From: Chitinophaga sp. YR627 | Lineage (GTDB): Bacteria > Bacteroidota > Bacteroidia > Chitinophagales > Chitinophagaceae | Reading direction: 5' to 3' | Length of the DNA: 64,000 nucleotides | Assembly (NCBI RefSeq): GCF_900114995.1 | Contig: NZ_FOUX01000001.1 | Location: 1,922,001 to 1,986,000 of the forward strand | Shown: positions 53,899 through 62,500 of the stretch, piece after piece | How positions within the stretch are numbered: position 1 is the stretch's first letter | Layout: every line of letters begins with the position of its first letter | Made by a program: the position numbers and the translations under genes | Notes under the pieces: generated by a model | The model's input: the letters and a program-made list of their open reading frames with translations, nothing else | Database searches by the model: none | What the model was told of the DNA's origin: nothing

Positions 53899-55059
53899 TT
53901 ATTTCAGGTGTAATACACCATTCGCGTCATAAGTATAATGGACGTCGCCGATCAGCTCCAGGGTTTCCAGGAAATAATCGAGACGTTGCAGTTTCTCTAA
54001 TCCACCGGTAAATTTCTTAGCGGCAAGTTCCTTATTGTCAAATACCACCTGAACGCCATACCAGCGCTCTATTACGCTGGCAATTTCTGACAGGGAAGTA
54101 TTGTGAAATACATACACGCCTTTCATCCAGGCCAGTACTTCGCTGTCGTCAAAATCAGTCACTTTATAGCCTTTTTCACTGGTATAAATGGCTTCCTGAC
54201 CAGGCTTGAGCTGTACCTCTTTACCTTCAGCCCTGCTGATCACAGCGCCGCTCACCAGTGAAGTACGGGTCTGGCCATCACGATAGGCATTTACGTTGAA
54301 ACTGGTACCCAGTACCTGGATATCAGTACTCTCTGTATGTACAACAAATGGCCTGGACTCATTTTTAGTCACCTGGAAATAGGCTTCCCCGTCCAGGTAA
54401 ACCTCGCGTTTGTCTCCGGTAAAATTGAAAGGAAAACGCAAACGGGAGGTAGCATTCAGCCATACCTCCGTGCCATCTGAAAGGACCAGTTTATAGTCCA
54501 TTTTAGGTGGTACGGTCAACGTATTGTAGCCGCTCCCCATCCCTGTGCCGCTGGTGTATTGTAACTTCTTGGCGCCGGCACTCAGCTGCACATCTCCGGC
54601 CTTGATATCCTGTCCCGCCTGATTATAAGGCAGCGCAATGGTTTCTCCTCCGGCCAGCTGCAGCTGCAGACCACCTTTGGGCGCCGCAGGTTTACTGAAT
54701 GGCGCCAGGCCAGCCGTCTCGGATGACTGCTGATGATTATTTTTCCATATCAGACTGATGCCCGTCATCGCAACGGTTACTACAGCAGCTGCAAACAGCC
54801 ACTTTCTGATACTGCGTATATTCGTGTTCTTTACTGATAACTCTTCCCTGACAGCACTCCAGGCATTCGTCACATCGATCTGTTGCCAGAATTTTTCCTC
54901 CCCGGGCAGTGAGAAACTATGCTTCAGAGCCCTCCACATTAATTCAACATCTTCGTGGCCGCTGATTAATGCTGATACATACTGATCGTCTGATTCATTG
55001 ATTGTACCGTTGCGCTTTTGCAACAACAACTGGTATATGTGTTCATGATTTTCACTCAT
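53899..55059 (-). CDS. FecR-family anti-sigma factor with DUF4974
   Basis: A 386-residue cytoplasmic-membrane anti-sigma factor. Order: cytosolic N-terminus (1-80), TM about 87-108 (KWLFAAAVVTVAMTGISLIW), FecR domain about 165-260 (YKLVLSDGTEVWLNATSRLRFPF, FQVTKNESRPFVVHTESTDIQVLGTSFNVNAY), and a C-terminal DUF4974/STN-like domain (about 310-385). In Bacteroidota such proteins pair with an ECF sigma factor and a SusC-type receptor. Neither is adjacent here: upstream is a 550-base gene-free region, downstream the antiporter. It is an orphan, perhaps from a lost polysaccharide locus. Terminates inside the antiporter gene. Confidence 0.9.
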   Translation of the reverse strand: MSENHEHIYQLLLQKRNGTINESDDQYVSALISGHEDVELMWRALKHSFSLPGEEKFWQQIDVTNAWSAVREELSVKNTNIRSIRKWLFAAAVVTVAMTGISLIWKNNHQQSSETAGLAPFSKPAAPKGGLQLQLAGGETIALPYNQAGQDIKAGDVQLSAGAKKLQYTSGTGMGSGYNTLTVPPKMDYKLVLSDGTEVWLNATSRLRFPFNFTGDKREVYLDGEAYFQVTKNESRPFVVHTESTDIQVLGTSFNVNAYRDGQTRTSLVSGAVISRAEGKEVQLKPGQEAIYTSEKGYKVTDFDDSEVLAWMKGVYVFHNTSLSEIASVIERWYGVQVVFDNKELAAKKFTGGLEKLQRLDYFLETLELIGDVHYTYDANGVLHLK

Positions 55060-55532
55060 CTTTCTTACTGTTCAATGATTGGTAGATGGCTCCGCACGTG
55101 GAATATACAAACTACAGGTCTTGCAATCTATTGCATGAAGCTACGCACATCTGTTCATTTAAACTGTTAATTACCGGTTAATGCATTTGCTAACAAATTG
55201 TTATAGAATATAAATGAAAAATAAAAGTAAACGATTGAGTAAGAAAGAGATAAACTATTATTAACGCTGTTAACAATCAGCGAATGAACCTGAATAAACA
55301 TAAAAGGTCATTGCAATGACACCATCCACCTGGCGTATACATGCCTCATCCTGAGATCTCGCCATGAAATTAAACCATTGATTAACAAAGATATGCTACT
55401 CAATTATGTATCATTATCCAGCCTCAACTCCCGGCAATTCCCGCAGCTCCCCTAGCTCCCTCTCCGCAGATCCCCATAAATTCCCATAGCTCACCGCAAA
55501 TCCGTAAATCCTCGCTGCATTCCAATTCTTAA
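55060..55532. other. Gene-free region upstream of fecR
   Basis: No open frame or ECF sigma gene. The left part is AT-rich; the right part (about 55425-55525) is pyrimidine-rich with loosely repeated AGCTCCC, AATTCCC and CCGCAxATCC words. No clear -33/-7 promoter for fecR. Confidence 0.4.
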
Positions 55533-55556
55533 TTCTTAATTCCTAATTCCTAATTT
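55533..55556 (-). repeat. AT-rich TTAATTCC repeat, copy near GH92 3' end
   Basis: CAATTCTTAATT, CTTAATTCCTAATT and CCTAATTTA units, 56 bases beyond the GH92 stop and just past its terminator. On the minus strand it reads GGAATTAGGAATTAAG in the direction of GH92 transcription, as in the other 3'-end copies. Confidence 0.75.
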
Positions 55557-55560
55557 ATAT

Positions 55561-55591
55561 AAAAAAGGCCGGCTGTAAATCACAGCCGGCC
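55561..55591 (-). terminator. Intrinsic terminator of the GH92 gene
   Basis: A perfect 10-bp stem (GGCCGGCTGT and complement) around AAATC; on the minus strand six T's follow. It lies 20 bases after the GH92 stop. Confidence 0.88.
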
Positions 55592-55611
55592 CCCCTCATA
55601 TCAGTATATGA

Positions 55612-57897
55612 CTAGTATTTTGAATCCGGACGGTTAGCTACCGCTTTACCGAAATCATAATTAGGCTTGTTACCCATTGTGATCTTCAGTGTACCGCCTT
55701 TCAGGATATCCGCATGACGGATATAGCTGTTTTTGTATGGCTTACCATTCAGCGTGACCTGCTGGATGTAGATGTTCTCAGCGCTGTTGTTGATAGTTTC
55801 AACATTGAAGGTCTTACCACCCTGTACTTTCAGACTGGCTTTTTCAAACAGCGGACTACCAAACACGTAGATCCCTTTTGCAGGATTTACCGGATAGAAG
55901 CCCAGAGAAGAAAGCACATACCAGGAAGACATCGCACCTACATCCTCATTACCTGCCAGACCTTCCGGAGTGGTGGTATAGAAGTCTCTCATTACCTGTC
56001 TTACCTTCTCAGATGTTTTCCACTGATTACCAGCGTAAGCATACATGTAAGTAACGTGATGACTTGGCTCGTTACCATGTGCATACATACCGATCAGACC
56101 AGAAATATCATTAGATGCTTCTGCACCCATATCGCCGCTTGCAACGAACAGGCTGTCCAGTTTTTTAGTGAACGCATCATCACCGCCCATCAGGCTGATC
56201 AGACCTTCCACGTCCTGTGGCACCAGCCAGGTGTACTGCCAGCCATTACCTTCGGTGAAGTCACCTTTCTCATGGATGGAATGGAATGGATCGTATGGTG
56301 TTTTGAAGCTACCGTCATCCATTCTTGGACGCACAAACTTGATAGTGCTGTCGAAGTAGTTTTTATAGTAACCTGCACGTTTGGAGAAATACTCGAAATC
56401 AGCGGTGCGGCCCAGCTTTTTAGCTACAGCAGCGATACACCAGTCATCAATCGCATACTCCATTGCCTTGGATACAGATTCGTATTCTTTATCAGCAGGA
56501 ATATATCCTTTTGCCTTGATATCCTTCATACCCAGATCATCTCTGGTAGCAGAAGCTTTCATTGCTTCAAACGCTTCATTGATATTAAAGCCTTTATAGC
56601 CTTTCAGATAAGCATCAGCAATAACAGGTACAGCATGGTATCCCACCATACAGTTTGTTTCGCTGCCCACCAGTGGCCAGATAGGCAGTTTACCCTGCTG
56701 CTTGTAGATGGTCAGCATAGAGTTTACAAAACTGCTCACTCTTTCCGGCTGTGTCAGCGTATACAGTGGCGCACAGGAGCGATAGATATCCCACAGGGAG
56801 AAAACGGTATAGTTGTCAAAACCCGGATTAGGATATGCTTTCTTATCAGTACCACGGTAAGACCGGTCATGGTCATTGAACAGTGCCGGACCGATCATGG
56901 TATGATACATGGCTGTATAGAAAATGCTTCTGTTAGCAGTATCTTTTGTTTGCAGCTGGATCTTGGACAGTTCCTTGTTCCATTTGGCAGTAGCTGTTTT
57001 CACTGTACCGGCAAAGTCCCAGGAAGGGATCTCGCTGTTGATGTTAGCCAGTGCATTCTCGCTGCTTACCGGAGAAATACCAACTTTCAGCATCGCTTCT
57101 GCAGGCGCTTTGTCGAAATTGATAACACCCTTGATGGTCTTACCTTTTCCTTCAGTACCAGACAGTTGTTTGTCGCCGTCAAATACAACAAAATCCTTTA
57201 CAGGCACGTTGCTCCTGATCGCAAACCACAGACGCTGGTCTTCCGCCCATCCTTTGGAGTAACGGTAGCCCACCAGGGTATACTCGTCTTTCTTCTGGAT
57301 GAAAGTTTCTACGGGTGCATCCCAGCCGATACCTTCTTTCAGGTCAACGATGATGTGACCTTCCTGACCCGCCGGGAATGTATATTTATGGAAACCAACC
57401 CTTTCGGAAGCTGTCAGTTCCACTTTGATATTGTAGTCTTCCAGCTGTACTGCGTAATAACCGGGTTTAGCCGTTTCATGCGCATGTGTATAACGGGATC
57501 CGTAACCGGTGGTCGGATTCTCCTGTGAACCATGATTCGTTCTGATCTTACCGGTGTACGGCATGATCAATACGTCGCCCAGGTCACCGATACCCGTACC
57601 ACTCAGGTGCATCTGCGGGAAACCTATCACCACGCTGTCAGAATAATGATAACCAGAACACCAGTCCCAACCCTTCACGATGTTGGTCGGCCCAACCTGT
57701 ACTGCACCAAAAGGCACGCTTGCGCCCAGGAATACGTGACCATGGCCACCGGTACCGATGTATGGATTTACGTACTCTGATGGCTTAAACTCCTTTCCTG
57801 AAGTAAAAGTTGGTTTCTTGTCTTGTCCGTTTACCTGCATGCCGGCCAGTAGAAGTGAGGCAGCCAGCACAGGGTAATGCTTAAGTCCCAATTGCAT
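55612..57897 (-). CDS. GH92-family alpha-mannosidase, exported
   Basis: A 761-residue calcium-dependent exo-alpha-mannosidase (GH92). Signal peptide about 1-24 (MQLGLKHYPVLAASLLLAGMQVNGQ). Family blocks are well kept: VNPYIGTGGHGHVFLGASVPFGAVQVGP, WDWCSGYHYSDSVVIGFPQMHLSGTGIGDLGD, the catalytic loop YAHGNEPSHHVTYMYAYAG and GLAGNEDVGAMSSWYVLSSLGFYPVNP. It should remove alpha-linked mannose from N-glycan-type or fungal mannans outside the cytoplasm. ATG 57897 is used for the signal peptide; the 19-codon extension has none. It is a lone gene without SusC/SusD partners. A 604-codon antisense frame runs across it but is a shadow. Confidence 0.93.
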   Translation of the reverse strand: MQLGLKHYPVLAASLLLAGMQVNGQDKKPTFTSGKEFKPSEYVNPYIGTGGHGHVFLGASVPFGAVQVGPTNIVKGWDWCSGYHYSDSVVIGFPQMHLSGTGIGDLGDVLIMPYTGKIRTNHGSQENPTTGYGSRYTHAHETAKPGYYAVQLEDYNIKVELTASERVGFHKYTFPAGQEGHIIVDLKEGIGWDAPVETFIQKKDEYTLVGYRYSKGWAEDQRLWFAIRSNVPVKDFVVFDGDKQLSGTEGKGKTIKGVINFDKAPAEAMLKVGISPVSSENALANINSEIPSWDFAGTVKTATAKWNKELSKIQLQTKDTANRSIFYTAMYHTMIGPALFNDHDRSYRGTDKKAYPNPGFDNYTVFSLWDIYRSCAPLYTLTQPERVSSFVNSMLTIYKQQGKLPIWPLVGSETNCMVGYHAVPVIADAYLKGYKGFNINEAFEAMKASATRDDLGMKDIKAKGYIPADKEYESVSKAMEYAIDDWCIAAVAKKLGRTADFEYFSKRAGYYKNYFDSTIKFVRPRMDDGSFKTPYDPFHSIHEKGDFTEGNGWQYTWLVPQDVEGLISLMGGDDAFTKKLDSLFVASGDMGAEASNDISGLIGMYAHGNEPSHHVTYMYAYAGNQWKTSEKVRQVMRDFYTTTPEGLAGNEDVGAMSSWYVLSSLGFYPVNPAKGIYVFGSPLFEKASLKVQGGKTFNVETINNSAENIYIQQVTLNGKPYKNSYIRHADILKGGTLKITMGNKPNYDFGKAVANRPDSKY

Positions 57898-58385
57898 ATC
57901 TCTAAATTCCTTTAAGGGAAGCAAGATACGCAGCGGAATGCAGAAAAGGAACACCAGCGAAAATACTATTACCCGATGTTAACAAATCACCAACATATTC
58001 CGCGGGCAACTTTGTGCAGAAAAGTATTTTTGTCAGGAGTCCTGTCTTTGCGTCAGTTTTTTCAGAAATACCACTTTTGGGTGAATAACCTCTCCTCTGA
58101 CCAGATCGCTATGCAATAGTTCCATTTTCTGGAATTGATAATCAGATCGCTACCAGGTGTTACCTCCTATTTTTTCTAATATGACATAACACAAAAGTGA
58201 GGGGTCTCACCCTATTTAAATAACACAATTTCCATAGATAACCATGCTACGTCTGTGTGATTCGTGTAAACAATACATTAAAATAAGAATAAATAGAAAT
58301 TAAGTCATATCTTTACTTAATATAATATAAGATATAATATAATATTATATACTTATTGACTTATTACTGTTATAACTCGTATGAG
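57898..58385. other. AT-rich upstream region of the surface-protein operon
   Basis: No genes. The last 70 bases are almost only A and T, with overlapping ATATAAT words (about 58318-58352); TATCTTTA at 58308-58315 resembles a -7 element but lacks the final G. The left part contains an SD-like or hairpin-free segment with nothing recognisable. Confidence 0.4.
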
Positions 58386-61300
58386 ATGAAAGCAATTTTA
58401 CTCATTTTACTTGTCCCCATTTTTGTTTGTTCGAGCTTCATCGCAAGAGCACAATCGGGTCTGACAGGCTTCAACTACCAGGCTCTTGCCCGAACTTCCA
58501 ACCAGGGCGAACCCTTAAAACTGCAAGCTATTCAGGTCAGGTTTAGTATTCTTACCGGAAGTCCCGACGGACCAGCAATTTATGTGGAAAGACAGACCGC
58601 TGTGACCAACTCACAGGGCCTGTTCAACCTGGTTATTGGTCAGGGTACTGTAGAAACCGGCTCCTTTGCGACGATCCCCTGGAGCGCGGCTAACCAGTAT
58701 CTGAAAGTCGAACTGGACAAAAATGGTAACAACGACTTTGTTCCCATCGGATCTATGCCATTTATGGCCGTTCCGTATGCATTGTATGCTGTCAACGGTG
58801 GTACCGGTGGCGGCGGTGGCCCCACTGTCAACGTAGTTTGGCTCGGTACACTGACCTCCGCTCCTGTTGCACCTGCTGCTGGTAATGCATATTATAACAG
58901 TACAGATAAGAGATCTTACATCTACGATACCAACCTCCAGCCACAGATAATGTCAAAGGACGGTACTGACGGTCTTCCTGGTCCCGCACTCTCCTGGTTA
59001 GGTTCCTTCACAGCTGAACCAACACCAAGTGGGGCTAATCAGGCTTATTACAACATGACCGACAGAAAAGCCTACATCTACGACGGATCTGCATGGCAGG
59101 TTTTCGCTGAAAGCGGTGTAGATGGTACCAATGGTGTAGGTACGGGCGTAAGCTGGTTAGGTTCCCTGGCCGCTGCTCCTGCAACCCCAACCATCAATCA
59201 GGCTTATTACAATACAATAGATAAGAAATCCTACATCTACGACAGCACCAGCACCTGGCAACTGCTTGCACAGGATGGCGCAGACGGCGTTGCAGGTGTG
59301 ATCGGAAAAGATGGTATCTCCATCAGCTGGCAGGGTACAGCGGCTACAGCGCCGGCTACGCCTTCCCTGAACTGGGCTTACTATAACAGCACCGATAAGA
59401 AAGCCTATATATATGATAGCACCGGCACCTGGCAGGTACTCGCACAGGACGGAACGATCGGTAAAGACGGCGCCTCCATCAGCTGGCAGGGTTCAATGGC
59501 AGCAGCTCCGGCTACGCCTTCCCTGAACTGGGCTTACTATAACAGCACCGACAGAACTGCCTATATATATGATAGTACCGGTACCTGGAAAGTACTCGCT
59601 GAAGGTGGTACAGGCTGGAACCTCTCCAACCTGGAATTCAAACCGGATGGTTCTATCGGACTGGCCACTACTGCTGACACAGATACTTTAAAATCTGCTA
59701 ACAGGGCATGGCTGATCAGAGGTAACGCTGACACTAACCCGGCACTCGACTTTATCGGTACTACTGATGATAATCCTTTCATCATCAAGGCCGGTGGTAC
59801 AGGTCCTCAGTTTGAAAAAATGCGCATCTTCCCTGATAAACCGCAGATCATTGTAAACGGTACTGATGATGCTGGTACTTCTCTCGGTAAAGGTGTATTC
59901 ACCGTTTTCTCCGGAGATCACTCTACCGGTATCGTAAATGACCAGCCTATTTATACAAACGCCATCATCGGTTACGCAAACAGCGGTACCGGCGCAGGTG
60001 TAGCTGGTTACAACGCAAGTAACGGTTACGGCGTGAAAGGTTTCACCCAGGTAGGTTCCGGTGTATACGGTTCCGGTACCACCCGTTTCAACGAAGGTGT
60101 AAGAGGTTATAACTCTTCTACCAGCGGTGGTGTGGGTGTGATCGGTATGACCAACTCCCCTTATAAAGCTACCAATACCTTCCGTTCCGGTGGTGTGTTA
60201 GGTTTGTCTACACACGCTTCTGGTGTGGGTGTAGTTGGTGCAGGTAACAACGTTGACTACCAGACTATTACCAACACGCCTGAAATTGGCGCGGGTGTAA
60301 TGGGTATGGGTACGCGCGTAGGTACCATCGGTTTCGGTACAACCGTTAACGTAGGTATCGGTGTAATGGGTGTTGGTAACAACCAGGTGACCGTATTGCC
60401 TACCCATGGTGGTGCAGGTGTTGTAGGTGTTGCCGGTGGTACAGGTACCAGCCAGTATCCTGGTGTAGGTGTGGTTGGTTTCGCAAAAGGCCTTGCTACA
60501 GACGTTGATCGCTGGGGTGGTGTATTCGAATTCGGTAGTTCCGCTTCCGTGGTACATACCTATACTTACCTCGCTGGTGCTAACTCAAGTGGCATGTACG
60601 GTATGATCTCCAACGGTACAAAATCTACTGTGGTGAAAGACCAGGCTGGCGAAAACCGCCTGCTGTTCTGTACGGAAGCGCCTGAAGTATTGTTCCAGGA
60701 CTTCGGTACCGGTGAACTGCAAAACGGTGCTGCACATATCGACCTCGAAGATCTGCTGGCAAAAGTGATCCGTGTCGATGCGAAACATCCAATGAAAGTA
60801 TTTATCCAGCTGGAAGGCGAGTGTAATGGTGTATATGTTACCAATAAATCCGCTAAAGGCTTCGACGTAAAAGAGTTACAGGGTGGTAAATCAAATGTGC
60901 CTTTCACATGGCAGATCGTTGCTTCCCGTGCAGACGAAGTACTGGCTGACGGTACCGTACTGCCTTACTCCGACAGACGTTTCCCTGTAGGTCCTGGTCC
61001 TTTACCAATGACCGACTTAACCCCTTCTGCTGATTCAGCTGCTGCCGCTCCGGCAAAACCAGCAATGAAAACAGTAGAACTGAAAAAGAACGAAAAAGAA
61101 GTAATCAATAAAGCATTCTCCAATCTTCAGTTTGCAAGTGCAAAAGCTGAAATCGCAGTTTCTTCCCTTCCTTCCCTCGATAAAATGGCTGCTTTACTGC
61201 AGGCGCATCAGGAATGGCAGCTGCTGCTGAGCGGCCACACAGACAATGAAGGCACGGAAACATTTAACCAGACTTTATCAGAAAAAAGAAGTGAAGCAGT

Positions 61301-61454
61301 AAGACAATACCTCGTAACCAAAGGTGTTGACGCTGAAAGAATTACCACCAAAGGCTATGGTCAGTCCAAACCACTCACTACCAATAGTAGCGAAGCTGGC
61401 AGAGGAAAGAACAGAAGAGTTGAGATGGAGATCTTCACTGCCGAAAAACCTTGA
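58386..61454 (+). CDS. Large surface protein: tandem repeats, collagen-like linkers, OmpA domain
   Basis: A 1022-residue exported protein. Signal peptide MKAILLILLVPIFVCSSFIARAQ; an N-terminal domain (about 24-140; GFNYQALARTSNQGEPL) found at the start of many Bacteroidota surface proteins; five repeats of 52-58 residues whose Trp anchors are at codons 152, 204, 257, 315 and 367 (core AYYNSTDKKAYIYDSTGTW), separated by collagen-like GTDGLPG or GKDG pieces; a Gly/Val-rich middle (GVGVIGM, GAGVAGY; about 515-720) suggestive of a stacked beta fold; and a C-terminal OmpA peptidoglycan-binding domain (about 915-1020; LSGHTDNEG, GYGQSKPL). Repeats 4 and 5 are almost identical in DNA. Probably an adhesin anchored to peptidoglycan. 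First gene of a three-gene operon. Confidence 0.85.
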   Translation: MKAILLILLVPIFVCSSFIARAQSGLTGFNYQALARTSNQGEPLKLQAIQVRFSILTGSPDGPAIYVERQTAVTNSQGLFNLVIGQGTVETGSFATIPWSAANQYLKVELDKNGNNDFVPIGSMPFMAVPYALYAVNGGTGGGGGPTVNVVWLGTLTSAPVAPAAGNAYYNSTDKRSYIYDTNLQPQIMSKDGTDGLPGPALSWLGSFTAEPTPSGANQAYYNMTDRKAYIYDGSAWQVFAESGVDGTNGVGTGVSWLGSLAAAPATPTINQAYYNTIDKKSYIYDSTSTWQLLAQDGADGVAGVIGKDGISISWQGTAATAPATPSLNWAYYNSTDKKAYIYDSTGTWQVLAQDGTIGKDGASISWQGSMAAAPATPSLNWAYYNSTDRTAYIYDSTGTWKVLAEGGTGWNLSNLEFKPDGSIGLATTADTDTLKSANRAWLIRGNADTNPALDFIGTTDDNPFIIKAGGTGPQFEKMRIFPDKPQIIVNGTDDAGTSLGKGVFTVFSGDHSTGIVNDQPIYTNAIIGYANSGTGAGVAGYNASNGYGVKGFTQVGSGVYGSGTTRFNEGVRGYNSSTSGGVGVIGMTNSPYKATNTFRSGGVLGLSTHASGVGVVGAGNNVDYQTITNTPEIGAGVMGMGTRVGTIGFGTTVNVGIGVMGVGNNQVTVLPTHGGAGVVGVAGGTGTSQYPGVGVVGFAKGLATDVDRWGGVFEFGSSASVVHTYTYLAGANSSGMYGMISNGTKSTVVKDQAGENRLLFCTEAPEVLFQDFGTGELQNGAAHIDLEDLLAKVIRVDAKHPMKVFIQLEGECNGVYVTNKSAKGFDVKELQGGKSNVPFTWQIVASRADEVLADGTVLPYSDRRFPVGPGPLPMTDLTPSADSAAAAPAKPAMKTVELKKNEKEVINKAFSNLQFASAKAEIAVSSLPSLDKMAALLQAHQEWQLLLSGHTDNEGTETFNQTLSEKRSEAVRQYLVTKGVDAERITTKGYGQSKPLTTNSSEAGRGKNRRVEMEIFTAEKP
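58836..59612 (+). repeat. Five intragenic repeats of about 156 bp
   Basis: Trp-anchored units start at 58839, 58995, 59154, 59328 and 59484 (spacings 156, 159, 174, 156). Units 4 and 5 share a continuous identical run of more than 40 bases (about 59350-59395 and 59506-59551), indicating recent duplication and a likely site of copy-number change. Confidence 0.82.
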
Positions 61455-61456
61455 TA

Positions 61457-62020
61457 ATGAAAACAATCAGTAAAATAATTACAGCAGGTGCTGTGTGTGT
61501 GTCATTCCTCTTTCCGGGAATGGCACACGCGCAATCTGCACTGATCCCCAAGATCGAACGTCAGGTCACTGCCAGCGGAGGAAAAGGCTTTGTGGTACGG
61601 TTGACTGACCTGGATGGCAGCACATCAAACGAATACGAAGTTGACTGTACCATCGGTGATATTATGGTGAAAGCGCTCAGCTATCCGGACTATGCCTACG
61701 TACAACAGGGCTATCAGCAGGGTCCATTGTCGGTCCCTAAGCTGAATGCTGATGAAATGCTGGTCTACCCGAATCCTACTGACAGAGAGATCAACATCAA
61801 ATACAACCTGGACCCGGGTGTGAAAAGAGTGGACGTACGCGTGATCAATCTCTACGGCCGTATGGTATTCTCAGAATCGAATACGCCGCTGGCCAGCTAC
61901 GGTACCATGTATGAGTACAAACTGGATGTGCAGGATTATGTACCAGGCGTTTACCTCGTCACCATCATCTTCGATACAGGTATCAAGGTGACAAGAAAGT
62001 TCATAAAATTCGATCAGTAG
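61457..62020 (+). CDS. T9SS-secreted protein with type A sorting domain
   Basis: A 187-residue exported protein. Signal peptide MKTISKIITAGAVCVSFLFPGMAHAQ; a short middle region (IPKIERQVTASGGKGFVVRLTDLDGSTSNEYEVD); and a C-terminal T9SS type A sorting domain (about 105-187): DEMLVYPNPTDREINIKYN, VRVINLYGRMVFSE, and the ending VPGVYLVTIIFDTGIKVTRKFIK. It is thus exported to the cell surface by the gliding-associated secretion system. ATG 61457 lies two bases after the stop of the upstream surface protein, so the two are surely co-expressed. Function of the small cargo part is unknown. Confidence 0.88.
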   Translation: MKTISKIITAGAVCVSFLFPGMAHAQSALIPKIERQVTASGGKGFVVRLTDLDGSTSNEYEVDCTIGDIMVKALSYPDYAYVQQGYQQGPLSVPKLNADEMLVYPNPTDREINIKYNLDPGVKRVDVRVINLYGRMVFSESNTPLASYGTMYEYKLDVQDYVPGVYLVTIIFDTGIKVTRKFIKFDQ

Positions 62021-62035
62021 TGAGTATATTGGAGA

Positions 62036-62500
62036 ATGAAACAACGGATTCCACACTGGCTTTTGCTGGCGGCTGTTATGATCTTCTCCAATATGACCGC
62101 TTCCGCACAACAACGAAAAAGCGCCATGTTAAATCACATAGCGCTTTATGTTTTTGATCTTCAGAAAAGTACGGCCTTCTACAGGGATATTATCCAGATA
62201 GATACCATCCCTGAGCCCTTCCACGATGGACGTCATACCTGGTTCAAAGTGGCTGAACACAGTCATCTGCACATTATTTCAGGAGCAAAGGAAATCGTAC
62301 CCCACGATAAAAACTCACACCTCTGCTTCAGCGTTTCCTCAGTAGACGAATTTATGGCCCGCCTGCGTAAGCACCACATCCCTTTCCAGAGCTGGCAGGG
62401 TGAAGCGGATAAGCCAACCCTCCGGGTCGATGGCATCAAACAGATCTATTTCACCGACCCGGATGGCTATTGGGTAGAGATCAATGACGATCATCCCTGA
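62036..62500 (+). CDS. Exported VOC (glyoxalase/bleomycin-resistance fold) protein
   Basis: A 154-residue VOC-superfamily protein with a signal peptide (MKQRIPHWLLLAAVMIFSNMTASAQ), which is rare for this fold. The two beta-alpha-beta-beta-beta modules are visible: LNHIALYVFDLQKSTAFYRDII... and SHLCFSVSSVDEFMARLRKHHIPFQSWQ, ending YFTDPDGYWVEIND. Potential metal ligands are His34 and Glu at the end, with a further HLHI. It probably catalyses a divalent-metal reaction in the periplasm; the substrate is unknown. Third gene of the surface operon (15-base gap). Overlaps the convergent MscS gene by 10 bases. Confidence 0.85.
   Translation: MKQRIPHWLLLAAVMIFSNMTASAQQRKSAMLNHIALYVFDLQKSTAFYRDIIQIDTIPEPFHDGRHTWFKVAEHSHLHIISGAKEIVPHDKNSHLCFSVSSVDEFMARLRKHHIPFQSWQGEADKPTLRVDGIKQIYFTDPDGYWVEINDDHP

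Noticed and set aside
55714..57528. 604-codon open frame antisense to the GH92 gene
   Set aside because: The sense strand encodes a full, motif-complete GH92 enzyme. The antisense product is Cys/Ile/His-rich without domain logic, and the length is explained by codon bias of the sense gene.
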